The notes under the pieces were generated by a model that made no database searches, was not told the origin of the DNA, and saw only the letters and a list, made by a program, of their open reading frames with translations. A stretch of DNA of 64,000 bases from Timonella corticicola. GTDB lineage: Bacteria; Actinomycetota; Actinomycetes; Actinomycetales; Cellulomonadaceae. Shown here piece after piece: positions 19,928-27,786 of the stretch (position 1 is the stretch's first letter; every line of letters starts with the position of its first letter). Location: NCBI RefSeq assembly GCF_042683685.1, contig NZ_JBHUOP010000005.1, positions 62,001 to 126,000 of the forward strand, read 5' to 3'. The position numbers and the translations under genes were made by a program.

Positions 19928-21711
19928 TGTTCTCTGGTCTCCTAACAGCCACTACGTTCAACGTTCCGGAGATCAACTGGGCGCTGCTCGCACCGGTTCT
20001 GATCGTGGCGGGAGCGGCCGTCGTATCGGTTCTCGTTGAGGCTTTCGTGCCAGATCGTGCACGCCGCCACACGCAGATCGGCGTGCTGCTCATCGCACAG
20101 ATCGGTGCGTTGCTCGCGGTTGTCTTCACGATGACGGCAAACAGGGATGCGCTGGCTGAGAACTTCTTGTTCCCAATCCGCCGCATGAGCGCGGATGGGC
20201 AGGTGTTGTCGAATCAGGGCATGATCATCGACAACCTGACGCTCTCAATCCAGATAGTCATCCTGATCGCGTCAATCCTGGCTGCGCTGGTGATGATTGA
20301 CCGCACCTCAGCGAATCAGGATCCCTTCGCATCCACGGCGGCTTCTGTTCCCGGCTCGCAGTACGAGGAACTGGCAAGCTCCAGGGGCTTGCAACAGACG
20401 GAAGTGTTCCCGCTGTTCCTGTTCGCGTTGACCGGTATGCTCGTGTTCCCAGGCGCTGCTGATTTCATCACGATGTTCATCGCACTCGAGGTTCTGTCGC
20501 TGCCGCTTTACGCGCTCACTGCAATGGCGCGTCGCCGTCGTCTGCTCTCGCAGGAGGCAGCTTTCAAGTACTTCGTGCTTGGCTCGTTTGCCTCGGCCCT
20601 GTTCCTGTTCGGTGCAGCCCTCCTGTATGGCTACTCGGGTTCGATCGACCTGACCGTCATCACAAATGTTGCCTACATGCACCAGAACTCTGGCCAGGCA
20701 CCGGAGTTTGCGGCCCTGTACCTGATCGGTGTGACCCTGGTCTTGGCAGGGGTGCTGTTCAAGGTCGGTGCCGTTCCGTTCCAGGCCTGGACGCCGGACG
20801 TCTATCAGGGTGCACCAACGCCTATCACCGGTTTCATGGCTGCGTGCACCAAGATCGCAGCAACGATCGTTCTGGTTCGCGTCGTGTACTTCTTCCTGCT
20901 TGTGCCGCACGGCGAGGTTGCGGAAGCAATCACGAAGGGTCTGTGGGTTGTCGCGATCGTCACGATGCTCCTGGGAACCGTCGCTGGTCTGACCCAGACG
21001 GATATGAAGCGTATGCTCGCGTATTCGTCCATCGGCCACACGGGTTTCATCATGGTGGCTCTGCTCGGTTACATGGGCGGATCGCCAACAACGGCGATCG
21101 TGTTCTACCTGTTGGTGTACGGTGTCTCGACCGTTGGGGCATTCGCCGTGGTCACCCTGGTCCGTGAGGTGGGTGCGAATGGCGAGGTGCTCGGCGAGGC
21201 GAACCACATTGGTCAGTGGGCTGGTCTGGCCAAGCGCAGCCCGTTCCTTGCCGCGGCGTTCTCCATCTTCCTGCTGTCGTTCGCCGGTATTCCTGGAACC
21301 GCGGGCTTCATCGCGAAATTCACGGCATTCTCGGCAGGTGTCGGGGGCGATGCGACCCCGCTCGTCGTGGTCGGTGTATTGGCGTCGGCTATCTCGCTGT
21401 TCTTCTACGTGCGCATCATCGTGCTCATGTACTTCGTGGCTCCGGCTGAGGAACGCGAGACAGTTGTCCCGACGCCGAACGCCGCAGACCCCGCAGAAGA
21501 TGGTGACGAGGCCTCTGAGCTTGAAGGAGCGCACGTTGCAGCACGCACCTCAGTCGTGACTCTCGAGTCGAACACCGGGGTGGGGGTTGTGCGTTCGAAC
21601 GGCACGACTCTCGCAGCAATCGTGGTCGCTCTCGTCGCGGTGATCGGCCTGGGCCTGTTCCCGAGTCCGGTGCTCTCAGTACTGGGCGACCTGTTCGTCA
21701 TGTGGGGCTGA
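19927..21711 (+). CDS. nuoN: NADH-quinone oxidoreductase subunit N
   Basis: A 594-residue antiporter-like subunit and the last gene of the operon. Markers are FIALEVLSLPLYALTAM (conserved Glu), KVGAVPFQAWTPDVYQGAPT (central Lys motif) and KRMLAYSSIGHTGFI. It is longer than the ~480 residues of many NuoN proteins because of an extra segment at about 125-155 and a loop at about 515-555 rich in Glu/Asp/Ala before the last helix. A strong terminator follows. Confidence 0.96.
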   Translation: MFSGLLTATTFNVPEINWALLAPVLIVAGAAVVSVLVEAFVPDRARRHTQIGVLLIAQIGALLAVVFTMTANRDALAENFLFPIRRMSADGQVLSNQGMIIDNLTLSIQIVILIASILAALVMIDRTSANQDPFASTAASVPGSQYEELASSRGLQQTEVFPLFLFALTGMLVFPGAADFITMFIALEVLSLPLYALTAMARRRRLLSQEAAFKYFVLGSFASALFLFGAALLYGYSGSIDLTVITNVAYMHQNSGQAPEFAALYLIGVTLVLAGVLFKVGAVPFQAWTPDVYQGAPTPITGFMAACTKIAATIVLVRVVYFFLLVPHGEVAEAITKGLWVVAIVTMLLGTVAGLTQTDMKRMLAYSSIGHTGFIMVALLGYMGGSPTTAIVFYLLVYGVSTVGAFAVVTLVREVGANGEVLGEANHIGQWAGLAKRSPFLAAAFSIFLLSFAGIPGTAGFIAKFTAFSAGVGGDATPLVVVGVLASAISLFFYVRIIVLMYFVAPAEERETVVPTPNAADPAEDGDEASELEGAHVAARTSVVTLESNTGVGVVRSNGTTLAAIVVALVAVIGLGLFPSPVLSVLGDLFVMWG

Positions 21712-21727
21712 CTCCTCGCTAACCTGT

Positions 21728-21778
21728 GAACCCCGCGCAGGGACGTGACACAACACATCACGTCTGGGCGCGGGGTTC
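21728..21778 (+). terminator. nuo operon terminator
   Basis: Arms 21728-21748 and 21758-21778 pair over 21 positions with a three-base internal loop (GAACCCCGCGC at the base). It begins 17 bases after the nuoN stop. Confidence 0.8.
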
Positions 21779-21891
21779 ATCGTTGTACACCTTGTCGCTG
21801 CGGTAGATTAGGTGATAAGTCCATGGGCGTTCGATGACTCAGCGCGAAGTTTGGGGTCGCACGCTCTCGTTTCAACAGCAAAGATCATTTC

Positions 21892-22902
21892 GTGACTACA
21901 GTTTCTCTGGCCCTGCCACTCGAAGACGAGCAGCTCGCACAAGCACTCGCACAGGAGATGGAACGGATCGAGTCAGACCTTTCGACTGCGGTTGAAAACG
22001 CTGACGGTCTCGTGGACCAAGCTTCTCGTCATCTGATGGCCGCCGGTGGTAAGCGTCTGCGGCCGCTTTTGACGTTGCTGGTTTCGCAACTTGGCTCTGG
22101 AGTGAACGAAGACGTGCGCACGGCGGCGGTGGTTGTCGAGCTTACTCATCTTGCTTCGCTGTATCACGATGACGTCATGGACTCTGCGCCGATGCGCCGA
22201 GGTGCTCCGTCGGCCCATGAGGTGTGGGGCAATTCGGTGGCCATCCTCACCGGCGATCTGCTGTTTGCGCGTGCGTCGCTGTTGACGGCAGAACTTGGAC
22301 CCGAAGCGGTCTTTATCCAGGCCAAGACTTTTGAACGCCTGTGCATGGGACAGTTGCACGAGACGATGGGGCCGACTGCGCCGGCCGATCCGGTTGAGCA
22401 CTATATCCAGGTGCTCGCGGACAAGACCGCCTCGCTGTTGGCCGCCTCGGCGCTTCTCGGGGCCAAGTACGCCGGTGCTCCCAAGGACGTGCAGGACACC
22501 GTCGCACAGTACGGTGAATATGTCGGGGTTGCTTTCCAACTTGCGGATGACGTCATTGATCTGACGTCTGACGGATCGGTGACCGGTAAGACTCAGGGAA
22601 CCGATTTACGTGAGAAGGTTCCGACCATGCCGGTACTGCTGTTGCGTGAACTCGTTGCCTCCGAGGCCGCGACGGACGCCGACCGTGCCCTGCTGGCTCT
22701 CGTCGATTCGGATCTCTCGTCGGATGAGGCACTCGCACGGACTATCGAGCGACTCCGTGTTCACCCGGTTGTGGATCTCACTCGTCAGCGTGCTCTGGAG
22801 TATGCGCACGCCGCGATCGACGCACTGCGCCCGATCGCTGACGGACCCGTGAAGGATGCCCTCGTGAAGTTCGCCCAGGCGTTGGTTGATCGGGTCGCGT
22901 AG
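21892..22902 (+). CDS. Polyprenyl diphosphate synthase (menaquinone side chain)
   Basis: A 336-residue trans-isoprenyl diphosphate synthase that probably makes the long prenyl tail of menaquinone. The first Asp-rich motif is DDVMD (93-97), the second is DDVID (219-223), and GGKRLRPLL (52-60) is the usual substrate-binding stretch. Small residues before the first motif (LASLYH) fit a long-chain enzyme. GTG start; no strong ribosome site is visible. Position near menD/F/G and nuo parallels grcC-type genes in other actinobacteria. Chain length cannot be read from sequence alone. Confidence 0.93.
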   Translation: MTTVSLALPLEDEQLAQALAQEMERIESDLSTAVENADGLVDQASRHLMAAGGKRLRPLLTLLVSQLGSGVNEDVRTAAVVVELTHLASLYHDDVMDSAPMRRGAPSAHEVWGNSVAILTGDLLFARASLLTAELGPEAVFIQAKTFERLCMGQLHETMGPTAPADPVEHYIQVLADKTASLLAASALLGAKYAGAPKDVQDTVAQYGEYVGVAFQLADDVIDLTSDGSVTGKTQGTDLREKVPTMPVLLLRELVASEAATDADRALLALVDSDLSSDEALARTIERLRVHPVVDLTRQRALEYAHAAIDALRPIADGPVKDALVKFAQALVDRVA

Positions 22903-22981
22903 TAGTAGTTGATTGTCAGGTGCACTTCGCGGCGATCAATGAGTCAGGGGCTTGGTAGGCCCGAGGATGGGATGGTGAGCC

Positions 22982-24202
22982 ATGGCGCATACGTATGGTC
23001 CAGGCGCTGGATATGTTGTTGCCAAAGGCGACTATCTGATCTTCCTGCCCGATGACGCGAAGCCAGACACTCTGCGTGAGTTGTGGCTGGCCCAGTCGCA
23101 GGTCAAGACCAAGGGATTCCTCGGTGCCCTGTCAGCGGTGGCGAAGTCGCTTGATCCAACGTTGGAGCGCTTGCCGCGTTTCGCCGTTGTCGAGTTGGGG
23201 GATCAGACGCAGGTCAGCCAGACCGCTCGAATCGCTGTGTGCGGTGAACTCAACGTGGTTGTTGAACACGCTTCGGGAGTGCCAGCTTCGGTGTTTCGTG
23301 GCAACGGCGCTGCGATGTGGCTTGAGGAGCAGGTAGCAGACGCCGTGTCGTTTCGGATCTCCTCGGGTTCCCCTGAGACGACTCGGGATATTGATCCGGT
23401 TCCCTTTGCCCCATTGCGAGGGCTCCATGAGAATCTGCCGGAAGGGCTCGATCCCGAGAATGTCTCGTCGCACAAGGTTTTGCTTCCTCTTGCCGAGGGG
23501 ATTGTGCGAGCGGATATGGTCGCTTGGTCGTTTGAGCCTGTCGCGGCTCGGGGGACTCCAACCCGTGCGGTTTCGGTGCAGTCAGCCCGTAGTCTTGATG
23601 ACCTTGGGCAGACGCTTGCGGAGCTGCCCGAGGAATGGTTTGGACAGGGCGAAGATGACGTATATGAGGACTCGGAGGTCGACCCCACGCCGATCGGTCC
23701 CGTGCCGGTTCACGAAGCCGCAACCCAGGTCTTCGGCACCCCGCCACCCGATGTCATGCCCACAGAGGTGATTGCCACGGCCGCGGAGATCGCTGCCGCA
23801 CACGTTGCTGCGGCGCAGACCACGGCTTTTGAGACCGCCAATGCCGCGGCGTATGCGGTGCACCAGGGCTATGTGCGGTTCTCGCATGGTGAGGTGATCG
23901 AGCTTGGCGTGCCACTTGTCATTGGGCGCAAGCCAACGCATGAGGGATCGGGGGCACAGCCGTTCGCGCGCATGGTGTCGGTGCCGAGTCCATCGAAGGA
24001 CATTTCTCGTAATCACCTGTTGATTAGGGTTGAGCAGGGGCACGTGCTGGCTCAGGATCTGGGGTCGGTGAACGGCACGCTCTTACGACGATCAGGGCAG
24101 CCAGACCGGCAGCTTCAGTCTCAGCAGGCGACATTGATCCTCAGCGACGATGTACTCGACCTGGGCGACGGGGTCACGTTGACCTTCGAACAACTGCGTT
24201 GA
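22982..24202 (+). CDS. FHA-domain protein with unrecognised N-terminal region
   Basis: A 406-residue soluble protein. The C-terminal ~100 residues form an FHA phosphothreonine-binding domain: PLVIGRKPT, then SKDISRNHLLI (the conserved Ser-Arg-Asn-His) and DLGSVNGTLLRR. The first ~200 residues form a domain I do not recognise, containing FRGNGAAMWLEEQVADAVSF. Between them (about 220-300) is an acidic and Ala-rich linker with DVYEDSEVDPTP that could be phosphorylated or unstructured. No signal peptide or membrane segment. The ATG is preceded by GATGGGATGGTGAG, a weak site. The next gene is also FHA-related, suggesting a shared Ser/Thr-kinase signalling role, but no kinase is in the window. Confidence 0.85.
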   Translation: MAHTYGPGAGYVVAKGDYLIFLPDDAKPDTLRELWLAQSQVKTKGFLGALSAVAKSLDPTLERLPRFAVVELGDQTQVSQTARIAVCGELNVVVEHASGVPASVFRGNGAAMWLEEQVADAVSFRISSGSPETTRDIDPVPFAPLRGLHENLPEGLDPENVSSHKVLLPLAEGIVRADMVAWSFEPVAARGTPTRAVSVQSARSLDDLGQTLAELPEEWFGQGEDDVYEDSEVDPTPIGPVPVHEAATQVFGTPPPDVMPTEVIATAAEIAAAHVAAAQTTAFETANAAAYAVHQGYVRFSHGEVIELGVPLVIGRKPTHEGSGAQPFARMVSVPSPSKDISRNHLLIRVEQGHVLAQDLGSVNGTLLRRSGQPDRQLQSQQATLILSDDVLDLGDGVTLTFEQLR

Positions 24203-24448
24203 GGCCTATCGCAACCTCAGCCTCGGGTGGGGAAGACGTATCGGCGGGTGAAATTCGCGGCAGTAGATTTCGCGTGCCGCCTGTTCAGGACGGATTTGTC
24301 CCATTTTCTCCGTGAATCAGGGCGCAAAATACATGGGTACTACTTCCCGGAAAGGGAACTAATCTGACCTGCGGCTATCATTCATAGCCTGAACTTAGGT
24401 ACAGTCAAGGTTTGTACTGAGCGTACGCATGAAACTTGGGAGTTATTC

Positions 24449-25153
24449 ATGTCAGCACCGCAAATGACACTGGAGTACTGTGGCGAATGGTTCACGCCTG
24501 ACCCGGACGAACCATTCGACATCGGTCGCGAAGGTGACCTCACTATTGACGACAACCCTTACCTGCACCGTAGGTTTCTACGCATCGGGTATCAGGATGG
24601 AATCTGGTGGCTGTCCAATGTTGGATCGCTGCTTTCCGCAACGGTTTGTGACACAAGCGGGGGAGTCCAGTCATGGCTCTCGCCGGGAAACCGTATTCCG
24701 ATTGTTTTCCAGTCCACCACGATCGTTTTCACGGCCGGACCGACTACGTATGAACTGCTTGCGCATCTACGAGGACAGCAGTTTGAGACCGCCACGGTTG
24801 ACGCGCCGGAGACCGGCGAGCAGACCATTGGAATGATCAACTTTACGCTGAGTCAGAAGCAGCTCATCGTCGCTCTGTGCGAGCCAATGCTGCGGCGTGA
24901 AGGCACTGGGTTCACTGAGATTCCTTCCACCGCTGATGCGGCCAAGCGCTTGGGCTGGGCTATCACCCGCTTCAACCGTAAGCTCGACAACGTGTGTGAC
25001 AAGTTGGATCGTATGGGAGTCAAGGGCCTGCGAGGCGGACCGAAGCAGCTTGCCACGAATCGCCGTGCGCGTCTGGTCGAGTATGCGGTGACTACGCGTC
25101 TTGTCACTGCCGATGACTTGCCCATCCTCGATATTTCTGACGACGAGGACTGA
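24449..25153 (+). CDS. FHA-like protein with C-terminal helix-turn-helix-like region
   Basis: A 234-residue protein. Residues 1-115 resemble a degenerate FHA domain: FDIGREGDLTID, HRRFLRIGYQDGIWWLSNVGS and a final TYELLAHL strand. The canonical Ser-x-x-His is replaced by HRRF, so phosphopeptide binding may be altered. Residues ~130-225 begin FTLSQKQLIVALCEPML and contain PSTADAAKRLGWAITRFNRKLDNVCDKL (in two parts), which reads like a winged or sigma4-type helix-turn-helix with basic residues after it. The end is acidic (DISDDED). ATG with GGGAG upstream. A perfect terminator follows. The combination suggests a signal-responsive DNA-binding protein; that is inference. Confidence 0.8.
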   Translation: MSAPQMTLEYCGEWFTPDPDEPFDIGREGDLTIDDNPYLHRRFLRIGYQDGIWWLSNVGSLLSATVCDTSGGVQSWLSPGNRIPIVFQSTTIVFTAGPTTYELLAHLRGQQFETATVDAPETGEQTIGMINFTLSQKQLIVALCEPMLRREGTGFTEIPSTADAAKRLGWAITRFNRKLDNVCDKLDRMGVKGLRGGPKQLATNRRARLVEYAVTTRLVTADDLPILDISDDED

Positions 25154-25202
25154 TAGTAAGAGGTACTCAGGGGCTGGGCCGCCACCCGGTCACGACGTAC
25201 AA

Positions 25203-25248
25203 CACAGGCAGCGGAAACCCACAGAGGGTTTCCGCTGCCTGTGGTTTT
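25203..25248 (+). terminator. Perfect 18-bp terminator after the FHA/HTH gene
   Basis: Arms 25203-25220 and 25226-25243 are perfectly complementary, with loop ACAGA and four T bases after GTG. It lies 50 bases after the stop codon. Confidence 0.88.
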
Positions 25249-25277
25249 ACTGGTGCAGTGCTGCTGCGCGGTTACGC

Positions 25278-25346
25278 TCGATGGGGCTAAACGGGTCCAA
25301 GTGCGTATATGAAAGTTGGGTATCTGGACCTAAGTCACCCCATCGA
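25278..25346. repeat. 69-bp palindromic intergenic element, copy 1
   Basis: Starts TCGATGGGGC and ends CCCCATCGA, with an inner pair GGTCCA...TGGACC. It has exactly the same length as copies at 31878-31946 and 47723-47791 and shares the outer arms and the inner GTCCA..TGCGTA block with the 47723 copy. It sits between the FHA/HTH gene terminator and the promoter of the next gene. Confidence 0.75.
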
Positions 25347-25399
25347 AGTCGTGCGCTCTGCCCGGCTGTGTGTGGCAGAGCCGTCGGGCACAGGCTGAT

Positions 25400-25434
25400 T
25401 TGAAAATGGCTGCGCAGTGCACCACAGTTAAGGC
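25400..25434 (+). promoter_or_regulatory. Promoter giving a probable leaderless mRNA
   Basis: TTGAAA (25400-25405) and CACAGT (25423-25428) are 17 bp apart. Six bases then separate the -10 box from the ATG at 25435, and there is no Shine-Dalgarno sequence. Confidence 0.55.
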
Positions 25435-25917
25435 ATGGCCAATACCCTTACGTTTCCGTCCGAGGCGTTTCCCGCGTATCCAACACTCAGTGCCCCGCAG
25501 CCGGAAGGCTGGGTTGCCTTGGCGGCGGTTGGTCTACCCCTCGCGCTTGCACGTGAGATGGAGGGGAAGAAATTTCGTGCCAACGTGTTGACATCACTGA
25601 CACGAGTTGGCGCGGAGCATAGTTTTGACGGGCAGGTCTCGGCCCTGACCGCAAAACTCAAGAAGCTACCTCGATACAAGGAGACCCTGCGCGAGCTGGG
25701 TGGGACGGAACAGATTCCAGAACTCTATATAGAGGGTCGCTTCACGGGTGCCAAAGGTGAACTTCTTGGGCAGTTTGTGCGGGTTGTCGTCTTAAGCCGT
25801 GGATATGTGTACGACGTGGTAGAGATCACCGGCACGGTCTCGCTCCTTGCGGGGGACAATAGTGAGGAAGAGGTGCGAGAAATCGTGAAGGGCGTGGTTG
25901 TCTCGCTCGATGCCTGA
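25435..25917 (+). CDS. Small protein of unknown function, possibly LpqN/Mog1-like fold
   Basis: A 160-residue soluble protein I do not firmly recognise. The pattern PEGWVALAAVGLPLALAR, then a strand with NVLTSLTRV, then RFTGAKGELLGQFVRVVVLSRGYVYDVVEITG and a last helix EEEVREIVKGVVVS (each quoted in part) is compatible with an alpha/beta/alpha Mog1/PsbP-like sandwich as in LpqN/LpqT proteins, but no lipoprotein signal is present. It has its own promoter and is flanked by the 69-bp repeat and a gene-poor gap. The ATG start is supported by the leaderless promoter spacing. Confidence 0.7.
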   Translation: MANTLTFPSEAFPAYPTLSAPQPEGWVALAAVGLPLALAREMEGKKFRANVLTSLTRVGAEHSFDGQVSALTAKLKKLPRYKETLRELGGTEQIPELYIEGRFTGAKGELLGQFVRVVVLSRGYVYDVVEITGTVSLLAGDNSEEEVREIVKGVVVSLDA

Positions 25918-26170
25918 TCAGGGTGCTGATGCGGTCAACCACGGCGTTCGAGGTCCTGCTGCGTGCATTCACGGTACGTTACAACATCCCGCCCGATGGA
26001 CAACCTGTTCCATCCTTCGAGATTTCTTGTCACCCTAGAGTTACCTGAATCTGTTGCAGTCGCACTCGTGCAAACAACAGAGTCACCGAGCCTGACCTCA
26101 GGCGCGAATCCATAGTGAACTTAACCGCGGGCAACCGGTCCGCCAAACACATCGGAAGGCACGATTTTCC

Positions 26171-27553
26171 GTGACTGAAAACCGTCAATTACGAGTGGCC
26201 GTCGTTGGTGCTGGTCCAGCAGGAATCTATGCATCGGACATCCTGTCCAAGACTGACCTCGATGTTTCGATCGACCTGTTCGACCGTCTGCCTGCGCCAT
26301 TCGGTCTGGTGCGTTACGGCGTTGCCCCCGATCACCCACGTATCAAGCAGATCATCAAAGCACTGCACAAGATCCTCGAACGCGGTGACATCCGTCTGAT
26401 CTCCAACGTGGACTACGGCGTGGACCTGAAACTTGAGAACCTGCGTGAGTTCTACGATGCCGTGATCTTCTCGACCGGTGCAATCAAGGATGCGGAACTA
26501 CCAATTCCTGGTGTTGACCTTGACGGTTCGTATGGTGCGGCTGACTTCGTCTCCTGGTACGACGGTCACCCAGACGTGCCAGACACGTGGCCACTTGAGG
26601 CGGAATCGATCGCGGTTATCGGTGCTGGAAACGTCGCGCTTGACGTTGCCCGTGTGCTTGCGAAGCACCCGAAGGATCTGCTGAGCACCGAGATCCCAGA
26701 CAACGTGTATCAGGGTCTTTCCAAGAGTCCAGTCAAGGATGTCCATGTCTTCGCCCGTCGTGGACCTGCCCAGGCCAAGTTCTCTCCGCTCGAACTGCGC
26801 GAACTCGGCCACGTCCCAGACGTTGACGTGATCGTTTACCCGGAGGACTTCGAGTTCGACGAGGGATCGCTGGCGGCAATCGAGGCAACCAACCAGACCA
26901 AGCAGGTTGTCAAGACGCTGACTGACTGGGCACTCAAGGACCCAACCAAGTTCACGGCGTCCCGCCGTCTGCACCTGCACTTCCTGCACGCACCGGCTGA
27001 AGTAGTGGATGCCAACGGCGATGGCAAGGTCGACGGTTTCCGCACCGAGCGCACCAAACTCAATGGCGATGGCACCGTCTCCGGTACCGGTGTGTTCCAT
27101 GACTGGGACGTTCAGGCTGTGTACCGTGCGGTTGGATACTTCGGGTCGGAACTTCCAGAGATTCCTTACAACGACAAGCGCGGCGTCATCACGAACGATG
27201 AGGGTCGCGTACTCGACCTGGAGGGCAACCACATTCCTGGACTGTACTGCACCGGCTGGATCAAGCGTGGACCTGTCGGGCTGATCGGTCACACCAAGTC
27301 CGATGCCTCTGAGACCATCCGTCACCTGACTGAGGATGCGGAGAACCTCTCGGCGTTCGCAACGGCGACCCAGCCGACACCGGAGGCGATCACCGAGTTC
27401 CTCGCGGAGCGCGGCGTGAGCTACATCGAGTGGTCGGGCTGGCAACTGCTTGACGAGTACGAGAAGGCACTCGGTGAGAAGGAAGGCCGTGAGCGCATCA
27501 AGGTCGTGCCCCGCCACGAGCAGATCAACATCTCCCTTGGTCGTAACAGCTAG
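26171..27553 (+). CDS. FprA-like ferredoxin/adrenodoxin-type NADP+ reductase
   Basis: A 460-residue FAD- and NADP-dependent oxidoreductase of the adrenodoxin reductase/FprA type, which passes electrons between NADPH and ferredoxins. FAD motif GAGPAG is at 13-18, the NADP motif GAGNVALDVAR at 151-161, and the family C-terminal signature GWIKRGPVGLIGHTKSDA is present. DRLPAPFGLVRYGVAPDHP is also typical. GTG start with GGAAGG somewhat far upstream. A terminator hairpin follows about 105 bp after the stop. Its partner ferredoxin is not in this window. Confidence 0.93.
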   Translation: MTENRQLRVAVVGAGPAGIYASDILSKTDLDVSIDLFDRLPAPFGLVRYGVAPDHPRIKQIIKALHKILERGDIRLISNVDYGVDLKLENLREFYDAVIFSTGAIKDAELPIPGVDLDGSYGAADFVSWYDGHPDVPDTWPLEAESIAVIGAGNVALDVARVLAKHPKDLLSTEIPDNVYQGLSKSPVKDVHVFARRGPAQAKFSPLELRELGHVPDVDVIVYPEDFEFDEGSLAAIEATNQTKQVVKTLTDWALKDPTKFTASRRLHLHFLHAPAEVVDANGDGKVDGFRTERTKLNGDGTVSGTGVFHDWDVQAVYRAVGYFGSELPEIPYNDKRGVITNDEGRVLDLEGNHIPGLYCTGWIKRGPVGLIGHTKSDASETIRHLTEDAENLSAFATATQPTPEAITEFLAERGVSYIEWSGWQLLDEYEKALGEKEGRERIKVVPRHEQINISLGRNS

Positions 27554-27660
27554 CCTCAAATATTCGCCGCCCTGCGTGAGTCGGGGCTGGGAAAAACGGC
27601 TCGTCGCTAAGCGGCACAAAACCATAGAGCGCGCCAAACGCGCGCAACATACGCGGTAAC

Positions 27661-27698
27661 CGGTGGGGCAAAGGGCTATATGGCTCTTTGCCCCATCG
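27661..27698. terminator. Hairpin after the fprA-like gene
   Basis: CGGTGGGGCAAAGGGC (27661-27676) pairs with GCTCTTTGCCCCATCG (27683-27698) over 16 positions with two mismatches. Read on the minus strand its end is TCGATGGGGCAAA, the same start as the 69-bp repeat family. Confidence 0.65.
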
Positions 27699-27786
27699 AC
27701 GTTTCGCCAAGGGCGATGGAACCAAGCCGCCAGCCCAGCCGTTCCTCTAGCAGCAGTAGAATTCTTTACTGTAGAAAGGGCGAGAC

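Noticed and set aside
20308..21534. 408-codon open frame antisense to nuoN
   Set aside because: Very rich in His/Arg/Gln/Glu with no fold-like pattern; NuoN is certain on the plus strand.
26498..27637. 379-codon open frame antisense to the fprA-like gene
   Set aside because: No motif or ribosome site; the sense strand carries complete FAD and NADP motifs.
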